6,194 nt of DNA from Actinomycetes bacterium (GCA_022600255.1 JAHZKU010000166.1:1-6194); one strand, 5' to 3'; shown: positions 1 through 5,838, counted from the first letter of the stretch. Notes: generated from the letters alone by a model not told the origin. Numbers and translations are program-made.

Positions 1-166
1 CATGGAATAGGACGACAAGCAGCGCCGCGATCGCTCGCAATCCATCGATTGGAGCTCGATGGGAGAACTCCATCCAACGTCGCTGAATCCCTGGGGGGAC
101 TGCCATCAACTGCGCCAAGGCCGGGTACCTGCCTTCCGATACGCCACGTCGGGCGGGATCTGACAT
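1..166 (-). CDS. Acyltransferase-3 family membrane protein, N-terminal fragment
   Basis: Only the 5' part of this gene is present; it leaves the window at base 1. The last residues visible read IDGLRAIAALLVVLFH. This is the signature of the first transmembrane helix of acyltransferase-3 proteins (PF01757, OafA/YrhL type), including the conserved DGLR and the His at the helix end. Members are multi-pass membrane enzymes that transfer acetyl or other acyl groups to cell-surface sugars; the substrate cannot be told here. Two in-frame ATGs are possible. The one at 166-164 has GGGG six bases upstream and gives a 39-residue lead before the DGLR block. The one at 73-71 (MEFSHRAP) puts DGLR near residue 10 but has no well-placed ribosome binding site. 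I chose the first with modest confidence. The gene lies 175 bases downstream of the YVTN gene on the same strand. The family call is firm, the start is not. Confidence 0.75.
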   Translation of the reverse strand, partial: MSDPARRGVSEGRYPALAQLMAVPPGIQRRWMEFSHRAPIDGLRAIAALLVVLFH

Positions 167-341
167 TCATCACCCCGGCGGTGAGCCGCCCGCGGGCTGA
201 GTCTACGGTCGATCACGCCGGAATCCCCTTGAACCAGGCAAGATTCCGCGGCCCCAGTGTCCATCGCACCGAAAGTAGGCGGATTTGAATGGCTAGCCCG
301 CGGAATTCCTGCCCGATCTACGCGTGCTTTTGGGGAAAGAG
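74..341. other. Spacer between YVTN gene and acyltransferase
   Basis: This stretch holds no convincing gene apart from the possible longer N-terminus of the acyltransferase (74-166). The only structure seen is a short GC hairpin at 177-190 (GGCGG, TGAG loop, CCGCC). On the minus strand it lies just before the candidate ribosome binding site GGGGTGAT (169-176). No U-tract follows, so I do not call it a terminator. A plus-strand frame open from 1 to 288 has no ribosome binding site and no recognisable protein. Confidence 0.5.
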
Positions 342-1616
342 TCAGCGGCCGATGACCGACACCGTGTTGTCCTCCCAGTTCGCCACGTAGACCGCCGACC
401 CGTCGAGCAACACGGCCGCTCGCCCTGGCTGAGCGCCAACCGCAATGAGTGCTGGCTCGGCCTCGTCAGGCTGGTCAACCACCTGGTCAGACCCAGTTTC
501 AATCAGCGATACGGTGCCGTCCATCAAGTTCGTGACATAGATTGCCGTTCCGTCTGGCAATATCGCTGCTGCACGTGGGGTGTCACCCACCGGCACTGTG
601 CCGCTCACTTGGTTGGTGGTGGTGTCCACAACGGACAGAGTCTCTTCGTCCAGCACCGTGACATACAGCTTGGAGCCGTCTGGGGCTACCAACGGTTCGT
701 CAGGTCCGAGGCCAACCGCGACTTCGGATACCACGGCCCGACTCGCAGTATCGATGGCTGCCAGTGTGCCGTCGGGCCAACTCGTGACGTACAGCGTCGC
801 GCTATCCGGAAGTGCCACGACGTGCTCCGGGCGCCGGCCGACCCCAATCGTGTCAACAACGGTGTTGCTCGCGGGGTCGATCACGGAGACAGTGTCGTCG
901 GCTCGATTGACCACATAGACCGCCGAACCGTCGGGTAGTGCCTGAACCGCATCAGGCCCGGATCCCACAGCAACCGTGGCGGTCACCTCATTTGTGGTCG
1001 GATCGATCACCGCGACGGTCCCGTCTTTGGAGTTGCTCACGTAGACCGCAGAACCATCTGGCAGTACTTCGACGTGGTAGGGATGCTCCCCTACCGGAAT
1101 CCTGGCAACGACTGCGTGGTCGTTGGTCTGAATCACCGCCACCTCGCTGGACCACAACGGAACATAGACCATGCTGCTGTCTGGCAAGGCGACCGGATCA
1201 CCAGACATGTCTAAGTCGGGGATCGTCACCGCAACCTGGTTCGTCGTTGGGTCGATCACCGAGATATCGTCGCTACCGACATTGGTGACGTAAACCGCTG
1301 CACCATCTGGGAGGGCGACGGGGGAACTAACCTCGCCACCGACCGTCACAGTAGCCGTGACCTGAGCCGGTATTGCGGAAGTATCGGCCCTCAGCAAGAG
1401 CATCGCCCCCACCCCTAGGCCAGCCAGAACAGCGATCAGGCCCGCCAGCCCCAGGAGCAACTTCGCGCGTCCCTGAGTTTCGGGGCGGTGGGCGCTAGCT
1501 TGCGCGATTGACTCGGTGGCCTCCATCGCCTTCGATGTGGCAACCCGGTGGCCACACTGCCCGCAGAAGCGTGCAGATTCTGGCATCTGGTGGCCGCATT
1601 GGCCGCAATAAGACAT
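342..1616 (-). CDS. Zinc-ribbon, single-TM, YVTN beta-propeller protein
   Basis: The protein has 424 residues. A four-Cys zinc ribbon comes first (Cys4, Cys7, Cys18, Cys21; C-x2-C-x10-C-x2-C). A polar linker and one membrane helix (about 53-75) follow. The rest is a YVTN-type beta-propeller. Eight YVTN-like motifs have their Tyr at 109, 151, 192, 234, 276, 318, 360 and 410, so the period is 42 except for a roughly 8-residue acidic insert near 380-389. The repeat reads LPDGsxVYVtN..DgTVsVID..tN.V..tV.VG..P. The chain ends halfway through the eighth repeat, and residues 86-99 (VTATVTVGG...) supply the missing half. The expected topology is ribbon inside and propeller outside. YVTN propellers usually bind proteins or ligands at the surface; no substrate is implied. 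ATG 1616 was chosen because GGGAG (1627-1631) lies 10 bases upstream. A longer start at 1661 would overlap the preceding gene. It follows that gene by 25 bases and is probably co-transcribed. Confidence 0.88.
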   Translation of the reverse strand: MSYCGQCGHQMPESARFCGQCGHRVATSKAMEATESIAQASAHRPETQGRAKLLLGLAGLIAVLAGLGVGAMLLLRADTSAIPAQVTATVTVGGEVSSPVALPDGAAVYVTNVGSDDISVIDPTTNQVAVTIPDLDMSGDPVALPDSSMVYVPLWSSEVAVIQTNDHAVVARIPVGEHPYHVEVLPDGSAVYVSNSKDGTVAVIDPTTNEVTATVAVGSGPDAVQALPDGSAVYVVNRADDTVSVIDPASNTVVDTIGVGRRPEHVVALPDSATLYVTSWPDGTLAAIDTASRAVVSEVAVGLGPDEPLVAPDGSKLYVTVLDEETLSVVDTTTNQVSGTVPVGDTPRAAAILPDGTAIYVTNLMDGTVSLIETGSDQVVDQPDEAEPALIAVGAQPGRAAVLLDGSAVYVANWEDNTVSVIGR

Positions 1617-1626
1617 CCGCGCCCAT

Positions 1627-1631
1627 CTCCC
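1627..1631 (-). promoter_or_regulatory. Ribosome binding site of YVTN gene
   Basis: On the minus strand GGGAG lies 10 bases before ATG 1616. It favours that start over the upstream in-frame start at 1661, which would add 15 residues unlike any zinc ribbon. Confidence 0.55.
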
Positions 1632-1641
1632 ATCGTGCTCG

Positions 1642-2583
1642 CTACCCGGCTGGCCGGGCAACTGTCTCGTACGCGCTACCCCCCTGGGCCTTGCACACGA
1701 AAATGAACCAGGCGGACTCCTGTAGGTCCTCGTATTGGTCAGTCAGGTCTACGCTGAAGGACAGTTCCTCGACCCCTCCAGCCAGCGTGCGCGACTCCTT
1801 GAGCAGGTCACGCGGTTCGATGTTCGACACCACACACTCCAAGGTTTCCCCCGCGGTTGCGCCTTCGACGGTGGTCACGAAGTCCAGCGTGCTTCCCTCG
1901 GGGGCCACGGTGAACTCAGACAGGTTGATCTGCAGTGCTGGCGCATCTGGCTGATCCATTGGGGGCATGTCGGATCCAGATGGATTCGGGCTCGGAGCGG
2001 TTTCGGTTGGGCTCGGGGTCAGGACTGCCCCAGTTGTCCGGTCGATGGTCCGACTCGCCGAGGCACCGTCGGCGGTGCAGATCACCTGCACACCGGGGTC
2101 TGGGAACAGGCTCTCCATCAGATCCATTGCGGCCGTGGCCACAGTCAGCGTGAAGTCCACAGATTCAGACGGTTCAGTCACCATCGTGCCAGCCGCGGTG
2201 AAAACCGTGGCATCGTACGAAATCTGGCAGCGCAGGGCCTTCTTAGGATTCGGGACTTGCGCCTCGGCCGTGAACTCAAAGCGGGTATCGCGCTGGCCGG
2301 CGTCAGTAACGGTGACCTCGCCGATCGTCACCGACGCCGGCGGCGCCGCCGGTTCTGGATCAGCCGCGGGTGGCGACCGCCAAACCAGCCAGACGACGAG
2401 GCCGCCAACCGCGACCGCCAACACGATCACGAGGGACAAGAGTGCGACCGCGCGGTGCGGCTTACCCGATGCAGTTTCCTTGGAATCGGGTTTTGGCTGG
2501 TCTTTGTCCACCGCAGTTCCGCAGTGAGTACAGAATGATTCCCCAGCAACCAGATTCTCGCCACATTTCGGACAGTTCTTCAT
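1642..2583 (-). CDS. Zinc-ribbon, single-TM protein with duplicated outer domain
   Basis: The protein has 313 residues and no named family that I recognise. It opens with a zinc ribbon (Cys4, Cys7, Cys18, Cys21), spaced exactly as in the next gene. A charged linker leads to one membrane helix (about 45-68), then a Pro/Ala-rich stretch. Two similar domains of about 95 residues follow (about 84-181 and 216-310), separated by a Pro/Ser/Thr linker (188-214). Each domain starts with a (V/I)..(E)FTV or EVTV strand, has an early Cys (119; 250) after a Leu, and a late Cys in a V.C.A.G block (169; 297), then an Arg. They look like beta sandwiches, each with one disulfide, placed outside the membrane. 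That fold is inferred. The start ATG is well supported by GGGGAGG seven bases upstream. It is the first gene of a two-gene operon with the YVTN gene. The function is unknown; an envelope role is the safest guess. Confidence 0.85.
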   Translation of the reverse strand: MKNCPKCGENLVAGESFCTHCGTAVDKDQPKPDSKETASGKPHRAVALLSLVIVLAVAVGGLVVWLVWRSPPAADPEPAAPPASVTIGEVTVTDAGQRDTRFEFTAEAQVPNPKKALRCQISYDATVFTAAGTMVTEPSESVDFTLTVATAAMDLMESLFPDPGVQVICTADGASASRTIDRTTGAVLTPSPTETAPSPNPSGSDMPPMDQPDAPALQINLSEFTVAPEGSTLDFVTTVEGATAGETLECVVSNIEPRDLLKESRTLAGGVEELSFSVDLTDQYEDLQESAWFIFVCKAQGGSAYETVARPAG

Positions 2584-2590
2584 GATCCGG

Positions 2591-2597
2591 CCTCCCC
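2591..2597 (-). promoter_or_regulatory. Strong ribosome binding site of zinc-ribbon operon
   Basis: GGGGAGG on the minus strand is seven bases before ATG 2583. It is a near-ideal Shine-Dalgarno sequence and contrasts with the four genes to the right, which lack one at a usable distance. Confidence 0.7.
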
Positions 2598-2634
2598 GTC
2601 AAGCGGGCCGTCAGGGCCTTCCTGGCTTGCTTCC

Positions 2635-2640
2635 ATTTTA
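2635..2640 (-). promoter_or_regulatory. Candidate -10 box for zinc-ribbon operon
   Basis: TAAAAT on the minus strand matches TATAAT at five of six positions. It stands out as AT-rich in a GC-rich stretch. It lies 51 bases before the ATG and would give a leader of about 45 bases. No good -35 is visible about 17 bases upstream, so this rests on the -10 alone. Confidence 0.35.
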
Positions 2641-3072
2641 CGCCTGCTGGTGGCGCCGTCGGTTGCCGCCCGTAGCCTGGCAGACGCCCGATCCTGACCG
2701 GGGATGGTTCGCCAGATCGATGAAGCAGGCGGGGCCCGCCAGGGTGTTCTATCACTCAGTGTGGCGCCGCTCCCACCGCCGTCGGGTCCAGCCAAACTAC
2801 AGCGTTGGTTGCCATTGCAGTCGTGGGAAGGCATCTAGTCGAGCCGTGGTGGTTGTTGATCGCCAAGGAGCAGACGTCCTCAGCCCTTGGGACAGGGCCA
2901 ATGATCCGGATCGGGGAGGCTGGTCCTCTCCCACTAGGAGATACGTCGCTAGGCCACGGGTGCTGCGGCCTGGCCGGCATAGGCGCCAGTCCGGTCAAGC
3001 CGACCAGAAAACGACTCGGGTACCGGCTAGGAAGGCCAGCAACGACATCACCAGCCGATTCGAGCTCAGCCC

Positions 3073-3113
3073 GGGACCCTGACGGCCTCGCTGGCCAGAT
3101 CAGCTCCAGTCCC
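3073..3113 (-). terminator. Candidate stem-loop after pcm, no U-tract
   Basis: Read on the minus strand, 13 bases after the pcm stop, nested arms pair in order: GGGAC with GTCCC, CTGA with TCAG, and GGCC with GGCC around an AGCGA loop, with small internal loops. It may end pcm transcription. No run of T follows, so an intrinsic terminator is not shown. Confidence 0.3.
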
Positions 3114-3126
3114 TAGGACCAACCGC

Positions 3127-3771
3127 CTACCGGCTCACGAGGGGGACAAACCGCACCGCCAGCAAGTCCGTCCGGTCGAATCCTTGAAGTTTTCGTTCCA
3201 CAAGAGCGAGTTTCTCTCCTCCCGTCGCTGGGTTTCGCAGCGGGATGACGAGTCGACCCCCTCGTTCCCCGGCCTCTGGGTCGGGTTCTCGGAGTTGTTC
3301 CAGAAGCGCGGGCGGTACGTCATCCGCGGCGGCGGCCACCACGATCCCATCGAACGGCGCTGCACTCGGGACACCCATCGCACCATCGCCACACACGAGG
3401 GAGACGTCCACTCCTACCTCACGCAGGTTCTGCGCCGCAGTATTCGACAGTTCAGGGAGCACCTCGATTGAGGTGACCTGCGCGCCACAGGCGGCCAGAA
3501 TCGCCGCTTGGTAGCCGCATCCTGTGCCCACATCCAGCACCTGATCTCCCGGCCGAATCTCCAGTTGCTCGGTCATATAAGCCACCACAAAAGGCTGCGA
3601 AATCGTCTGGCCTAAACCAATCGGTATCGGATGGTCCTCCCAGGCTTGCTCGCCCAGCGCTTCGGGGACGAACGCTGGCCTGGGAACAGTGGCCATGGCA
3701 GTCAAGACGGTTTCACTAGATATCCCCTGCGCCCGAAGACCAGCCATTAGCCCAGCACAACCAGCATCCAT
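3127..3771 (-). CDS. pcm: Protein-L-isoaspartate O-methyltransferase
   Basis: This cytoplasmic repair enzyme (EC 2.1.1.77) uses S-adenosylmethionine to methylate L-isoaspartyl residues in damaged proteins. The protein has 214 residues, close to the roughly 208 of the E. coli enzyme. N-terminal LRAQGIS..TVL.A...VPR..FVPE aligns with the E. coli start. GQTISQP (54-60), SAM-binding motif I VLDVGTGCGYQ (78-88), the acidic post-I segment SIEVLPEL (101-108), CGDGAMG (127-133), PFDGIVV (139-145) and the C-terminal VRFVPLV (206-212) are all present. A short charged insert, PDPEAGER (163-170), is longer than in E. coli. ATG 3771 gives the family-length N-terminus. A GGAGG stands only one base before it, too close to serve. 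TATCGT six bases upstream of the ATG suggests a leaderless mRNA instead. The frame stays open to a TTG at 3852, which is unlikely to be used. The gene appears to stand alone. Confidence 0.93.
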   Translation of the reverse strand: MDAGCAGLMAGLRAQGISSETVLTAMATVPRPAFVPEALGEQAWEDHPIPIGLGQTISQPFVVAYMTEQLEIRPGDQVLDVGTGCGYQAAILAACGAQVTSIEVLPELSNTAAQNLREVGVDVSLVCGDGAMGVPSAAPFDGIVVAAAADDVPPALLEQLREPDPEAGERGGRLVIPLRNPATGGEKLALVERKLQGFDRTDLLAVRFVPLVSR

Positions 3772-3777
3772 ACCTCC

Positions 3778-3783
3778 ACGATA
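3778..3783 (-). promoter_or_regulatory. Candidate -10 box for leaderless pcm
   Basis: TATCGT on the minus strand, then six bases, then ATG 3771. This places the last T at -7 if transcription starts at the A of the ATG. No clear -35 is seen. Confidence 0.4.
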
Positions 3784-3958
3784 CGTTGGGAGTTGTCTAC
3801 CCCACCCAGGACTGTTGTGAGAGAGACCCCATTCGTGACCACTTGCCAACAAAGAGCAGGAATGACATTTGCCACGAGGGCGGCGAGCCGTTCCGGCCGC
3901 GATTGCGGGGACCTACTTTGACAATTCTGCCCTGCAAGTCGAACTGCTCACCGGATGA

Positions 3959-3987
3959 CCTGTCGGGACCCACCGTTAGTCGACAGG
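3959..3987 (+). repeat. Intergenic repeat, copy 1
   Basis: This 29-base unit begins CCTGTCG and ends CGACAGG, a perfect 7-base inverted repeat. It contains the core CCGTTAGTCGACAGG (3973-3987). It pairs with copy 2, whose core lies 52 bases further on. Confidence 0.55.
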
Positions 3988-4012
3988 AATACGGGGGTTG
4001 ACGAATTTGGGT

Positions 4013-4039
4013 TGTGTCGGCCAACCGTTTGTCGGCAGG
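4013..4039 (+). repeat. Intergenic repeat, copy 2
   Basis: The core CCGTTTGTCGGCAGG (4025-4039) differs from copy 1 at two of 15 bases. The TGTCGG of the left arm is also kept (4015-4020). It lies just upstream of the relB operator. Confidence 0.55.
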
Positions 4040-4047
4040 ACAACTTG

Positions 4048-4071
4048 ATCTGGTCATACTTATGACCAGAT
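4048..4071 (+). promoter_or_regulatory. relB operator palindrome
   Basis: Perfect 11-base inverted repeat: ATCTGGTCATA, CT, TATGACCAGAT. It covers -39 to -16 relative to the relB ATG, which is the likely transcription start, so it would overlie the -35 region. RelB/Phd-type antitoxins bind such palindromes and repress their own operon. Binding here is inferred. Confidence 0.75.
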
Positions 4072-4074
4072 AGG

Positions 4075-4080
4075 TAGACT
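4075..4080 (+). promoter_or_regulatory. Candidate -10 box for leaderless relBE
   Basis: TAGACT, six bases, then ATG 4087. No usable Shine-Dalgarno lies before the ATG, and the operator palindrome ends four bases upstream of the box. Confidence 0.5.
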
Positions 4081-4086
4081 CTGGGT

Positions 4087-4365
4087 ATGGAGCAGGAAGT
4101 TAGTCTGGCCTCAGCCAAGGCATCGTTGTCGGAATTGACGAGGACCGTTGAGCGAGAGCACGCCAGAGTGCACATCACCAAGCATGGGCACCGCTCTGCG
4201 GTGTTGCTCGCCGAGGCCGACCTCGAGGCATTGATGGACACGATTGAGGAACTGTCTGACGTTGAGTCGGTTCGGGCCATTGCCGCTGGGCGCGATCATG
4301 AGTGGTCAGAAGCTGATGTGGCGACGCAGGATGAAGCGGTCGCTTTGGTCCGGCGTGACCGCTGA
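4087..4365 (+). CDS. relB: Antitoxin, Phd/YefM (RelB Rv1247c-like) type
   Basis: The antitoxin has 92 residues. The N-terminal half is a Phd/YefM DNA-binding and dimerisation domain: SLASAKASLSELTRTVE (6-22), then V.ITKHGHRSAVLLAEADLEAL (28-49), the classic strand-helix block. The acidic C-terminal part (about 52-92, with DTIEELSD and EWSEADVATQDEA) is where such antitoxins wrap and neutralise the toxin. It resembles mycobacterial RelB (Rv1247c), and the following gene matches RelE (Rv1246c). It probably represses its own operon through the palindrome at 4048-4071. The ATG is set by the leaderless arrangement TAGACT-N6-ATG. The C-terminus overlaps the toxin gene, as is usual for coupled translation. 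The antitoxin role is well supported; the gene symbol is by similarity only. Confidence 0.88.
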   Translation: MEQEVSLASAKASLSELTRTVEREHARVHITKHGHRSAVLLAEADLEALMDTIEELSDVESVRAIAAGRDHEWSEADVATQDEAVALVRRDR

Positions 4366-4630
4366 ACCGTATCGGGTGGCCTTGTCGCCCACAGCTCGAC
4401 GCAACTTGTCCCAATATCTTCCGGAGTTATTCGCTCTCGCGGCGGTGGAGCTAATCCATCAGGGCATCGCCCATCAGCCGTATCGAAGGGGCCGCCAACT
4501 CAGTCCTCCACTGGAGCGGGTTTGGAAGGCAAATCGGGGCACCTATCGAGTCCTATACGAAATCGACGAACACCAACGGATCATTCGCATTCTGCGGATT
4601 GCTCACCGACGAGATGCCTACCGCACGTAG
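4355..4630 (+). CDS. relE: Toxin, RelE/ParE superfamily (Rv1246c-like)
   Basis: The toxin has 91 residues. RelE toxins cleave mRNA on the ribosome and halt translation until the antitoxin is restored. Features seen: YRVALSPTARRNL (6-18) as first strand and helix, a Pro-x-Arg-x-Gly-x-x-Leu stretch (42-49), ERVWKANRGTYRVLYEID (54-71) with the conserved Arg61 and Arg65 on adjacent strands, and the C-terminal AHRRDAYR (83-90) with basic and Tyr residues of the type used for RNA cleavage. The spacing follows mycobacterial RelE (Rv1246c). GTG 4355 was chosen because it gives a family-like N-terminus and an 11-base overlap with the antitoxin. ATG 4331 is an alternative that adds eight residues and overlaps by 35 bases. 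Neither has a clear ribosome binding site, so translation is probably coupled. Nothing suggests it is inactive. Confidence 0.87.
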   Translation: MTAEPYRVALSPTARRNLSQYLPELFALAAVELIHQGIAHQPYRRGRQLSPPLERVWKANRGTYRVLYEIDEHQRIIRILRIAHRRDAYRT

Positions 4631-4685
4631 GTCCCCGGCATGCCCTACGGTGGCCAATGCAGCAGACATGAGCGAAAGGCGTGGA

Positions 4686-4700
4686 CCGTTAGTCGGCAGC
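4686..4700 (+). repeat. Intergenic repeat, copy 3 (core only)
   Basis: CCGTTAGTCGGCAGC differs from copy 2's core at two of 15 bases. The left arm CCTGTCG is not present here. Its partner core lies 40 bases on. Confidence 0.5.
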
Positions 4701-4709
4701 TGTGCCCCC

Positions 4710-4741
4710 TGGTCGGCAAGCCTCTCCGTTTGTTGTGCAGG
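4710..4741 (+). repeat. Intergenic repeat, copy 4 (diverged)
   Basis: GGTCGGCAAG (4711-4720) is followed by CCGTTTGTTGTGCAGG (4726-4741), which needs one extra base to align with the core. This is the weakest copy. The call rests on CCGTTTGT, GCAGG and the upstream GTCGGC in the right order. Confidence 0.35.
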
Positions 4742-4801
4742 ACTAGCCCGGCCGATCGTACGCTCGGGGCGGTTCAGGAGGCCTGATCTGACGCTTGGAT
4801 T

Positions 4802-5722
4802 TCAGCGACGAAGCTCCCGTTCGAGTTCCTGTGTGAGGTCCAGCGAGGCTGCAATCTCGGCAAGGCGGATCGAGACGCTCTCAACGTTGATCCCGAACGG
4901 AACCTCCATACGTCGGCAGTAGTCGATCAGTTCACGTGCGGCACCTATCGAGTGCTCGTACGACGCCTGAAGCGTGTCGTCCTTGTGGCGTAGATCATTT
5001 TGTATCCAGCGGGGCACGTCAACGCCGAGCCATCCCAGGAACTCAAGTGTCTTCAGGGAGCCGCATACAGAGAATGTGTACACGATCGGCACGGGCGTGA
5101 GGCCACGCGCGGCGCATTCGAAGTGGTAGTCCGAAACCAAGTTTTTCGCTGCGTTGACGTCGTAGACAACCTGCGTGACGAAGAAGGAACACCCGGCCTC
5201 CTGCTTCGCGATTAGGCGTAGATGCTCTTCGCCCCGGCGGGTGTGCCGTTCTGGAATCGCGACGCCCCCGAGCTGCAGATCGGGTCGCGTCTGCTTCCAC
5301 AGCTCCTGGGCGCGGACAAGCGAGGTAGCGGGCTGCTTGTGTCGGGACGAAGCACCGACGAACACCGTTAGTACCTGGTCAGCGTCCTGGGCTTCCAACC
5401 ACCCGCGAAGATCACTCTCCCCGTACTTTCCGACAGCCCGATACACGACAACTGGCGTAGTCCAGTCCGTCAGGTGCTGTGCTCGGAAGCTTGCAGGGTC
5501 GATCGTGGGTAGGAAGGGAAACGGACGCTCCTCCTCGGTACGATCGCTTTCGTCGTCGATGTCATAGAGGACGAGACCATCGAGTCCCAAAGGAGCCAGG
5601 CGCTTCTGTGTCAAATCGGAGACTTCCTGGGCTCGCTCAGGAGTGACTGTGATCCGAGGCGGAGTCAATGCGAAGAGCAGAAACTCGCTCCCCTGCCCTG
5701 CGATTCGTTGCGCCAAGCCCAT
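4802..5722 (-). CDS. Divergent methylenetetrahydrofolate-reductase-like protein
   Basis: The protein has 306 residues, the usual length of bacterial MetF. The C-terminal two thirds align well with the MTHFR barrel: GGVAIPERH (152-160, like the GxAxYPExHP block), EAGCSFFVTQVVYD (175-188, Gln184 matching the folate-binding Gln183 of E. coli MetF), VPIVYTFSVC (211-220), and LGVDVPRWI (232-240). It may therefore bind a folate and reduce or oxidise a one-carbon unit. Two residues are missing. The FEFFPPR block reads FALTPPR (17-23), so the catalytic Glu28 is Ala. The flavin-site RGD block reads VGASS (122-126), with no Asp120 equivalent. From memory, flavin-free MTHFRs are reported in mycobacteria. 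It might be such an enzyme or another folate protein. ATG 5722 has TACATT six bases upstream and TTGACG beyond. A TTG at 5806 would extend it by 28 residues and is less likely. It is monocistronic. Confidence 0.75.
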   Translation of the reverse strand: MGLAQRIAGQGSEFLLFALTPPRITVTPERAQEVSDLTQKRLAPLGLDGLVLYDIDDESDRTEEERPFPFLPTIDPASFRAQHLTDWTTPVVVYRAVGKYGESDLRGWLEAQDADQVLTVFVGASSRHKQPATSLVRAQELWKQTRPDLQLGGVAIPERHTRRGEEHLRLIAKQEAGCSFFVTQVVYDVNAAKNLVSDYHFECAARGLTPVPIVYTFSVCGSLKTLEFLGWLGVDVPRWIQNDLRHKDDTLQASYEHSIGAARELIDYCRRMEVPFGINVESVSIRLAEIAASLDLTQELERELRR

Positions 5723-5728
5723 GGGTCG

Positions 5729-5755
5729 AATGTAGCTGACGACCCTCCGCGTCAA
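5729..5755 (-). promoter_or_regulatory. Promoter of leaderless MTHFR-like gene
   Basis: On the minus strand, TTGACG (5750-5755), a 15-base spacer, TACATT (5729-5734), six bases, then ATG 5722. This is the best -35 of the four leaderless candidates, though the spacer is short. It supports ATG 5722 over the upstream TTG starts. Confidence 0.5.
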
Positions 5756-5795
5756 CGTCCTCCCAATCTTTGACTTGAGTCTTGCACTACAAACA

Positions 5796-5824
5796 CCTGT
5801 CGACAAACGCCGTTTGACGGCACC
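5796..5824 (+). repeat. Intergenic repeat, copy 5
   Basis: This 29-base unit has the same length as copy 1. It starts with CCTGTCG and carries CCGTTTGACGGCACC (5810-5824). Its left half, read on the minus strand, also matches the core at 13 of 15 (GCGTTTGTCGACAGG), so the unit is two cores head to head. CAAAC-GCC-GTTTG forms the centre of an imperfect hairpin (5799-5821). Confidence 0.5.
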
Positions 5825-5838
5825 TTCTGGCGCAGAGC

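Larger units (their letters stand above)
2584..3126. other. 543-base gap without a convincing gene
   Basis: The gap lies between pcm and the zinc-ribbon operon, both on the minus strand. Frames stay open for 80-166 codons on both strands, as expected at high GC. None has a ribosome binding site, a known motif or a plausible protein composition. No tRNA or known structured RNA was recognised. Seen here: the operon's candidate -10 box near the left end, an imperfect hairpin at about 2912-2931 (GGGGAGG, CTGGT loop, CCTCTCCC), and a longer stem-loop right after pcm. The stretch could be a decayed gene or an unrecognised RNA. Confidence 0.5.
3772..4086. other. Divergent pcm / relB intergenic region
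   Basis: The 315 bases between the divergent pcm and relB genes hold no gene. From left to right there are the pcm -10 candidate, a stretch with an isolated TTGACA (3918-3923, plus strand) lacking a matching -10, two copies of the dispersed repeat (3959-3987, 4013-4039), the relB operator palindrome (4048-4071) and the relB -10 candidate (4075-4080). Confidence 0.6.
4631..4801. other. Convergent relE / MTHFR-like intergenic region
   Basis: This region holds the 3' ends of two convergent genes and no ORF of note. It carries two repeat copies (4686-4700, 4710-4741). Two weak stem-loops are seen: GCCC-GGC-CGA against TCGGGGC (4746-4770), and TCAGG-AGG-CCTGA (4774-4786). Either could be a bidirectional terminator, but neither has a T-run. 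Confidence 0.4.

Noticed and set aside
1..288. Plus-strand frame open from the window edge to a TGA
   Set aside because: It is opposite the clear acyltransferase N-terminus on the minus strand and has no recognisable protein features.
324..938. Plus-strand open frame of 204 codons
   Set aside because: It is opposite the YVTN gene and its protein is low-complexity Arg/Val/His without motifs; a shadow of the real gene.
1735..2538. Plus-strand open frame of 267 codons
   Set aside because: It lies wholly opposite the zinc-ribbon gene, whose start, ribosome binding site and motifs are clear.
2582..3082. Plus-strand open frame of 166 codons across the gap
   Set aside because: The product is very Arg/Trp-rich, lacks a ribosome binding site and matches no family I know; a chance frame in GC-rich DNA.
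2805..3116. Plus-strand TTG frame of 103 codons with a hydrophobic start
   Set aside because: There is no ribosome binding site or leaderless -10 box before the TTG, and the rest of the protein is Gly/Pro/Ser-rich without pattern. A remnant cannot be excluded.
4013..4039. Integron attC-like site
   Set aside because: The GTT and AAC triplets sit near each other, but the RYYYAAC and GTTRRRY cores are not matched and no integrase is seen.
4244..4354. Longer N-terminus for the RelE toxin, starting at 4244
   Set aside because: It would overlap most of the antitoxin's C-terminal half and add residues not seen in the family.
5723..5806. Longer start for the MTHFR-like gene at TTG 5806, or TTG at 5755
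   Set aside because: The first falls inside a dispersed repeat; the second has GGAGG only three bases away. ATG 5722 has a promoter placed for a leaderless start.
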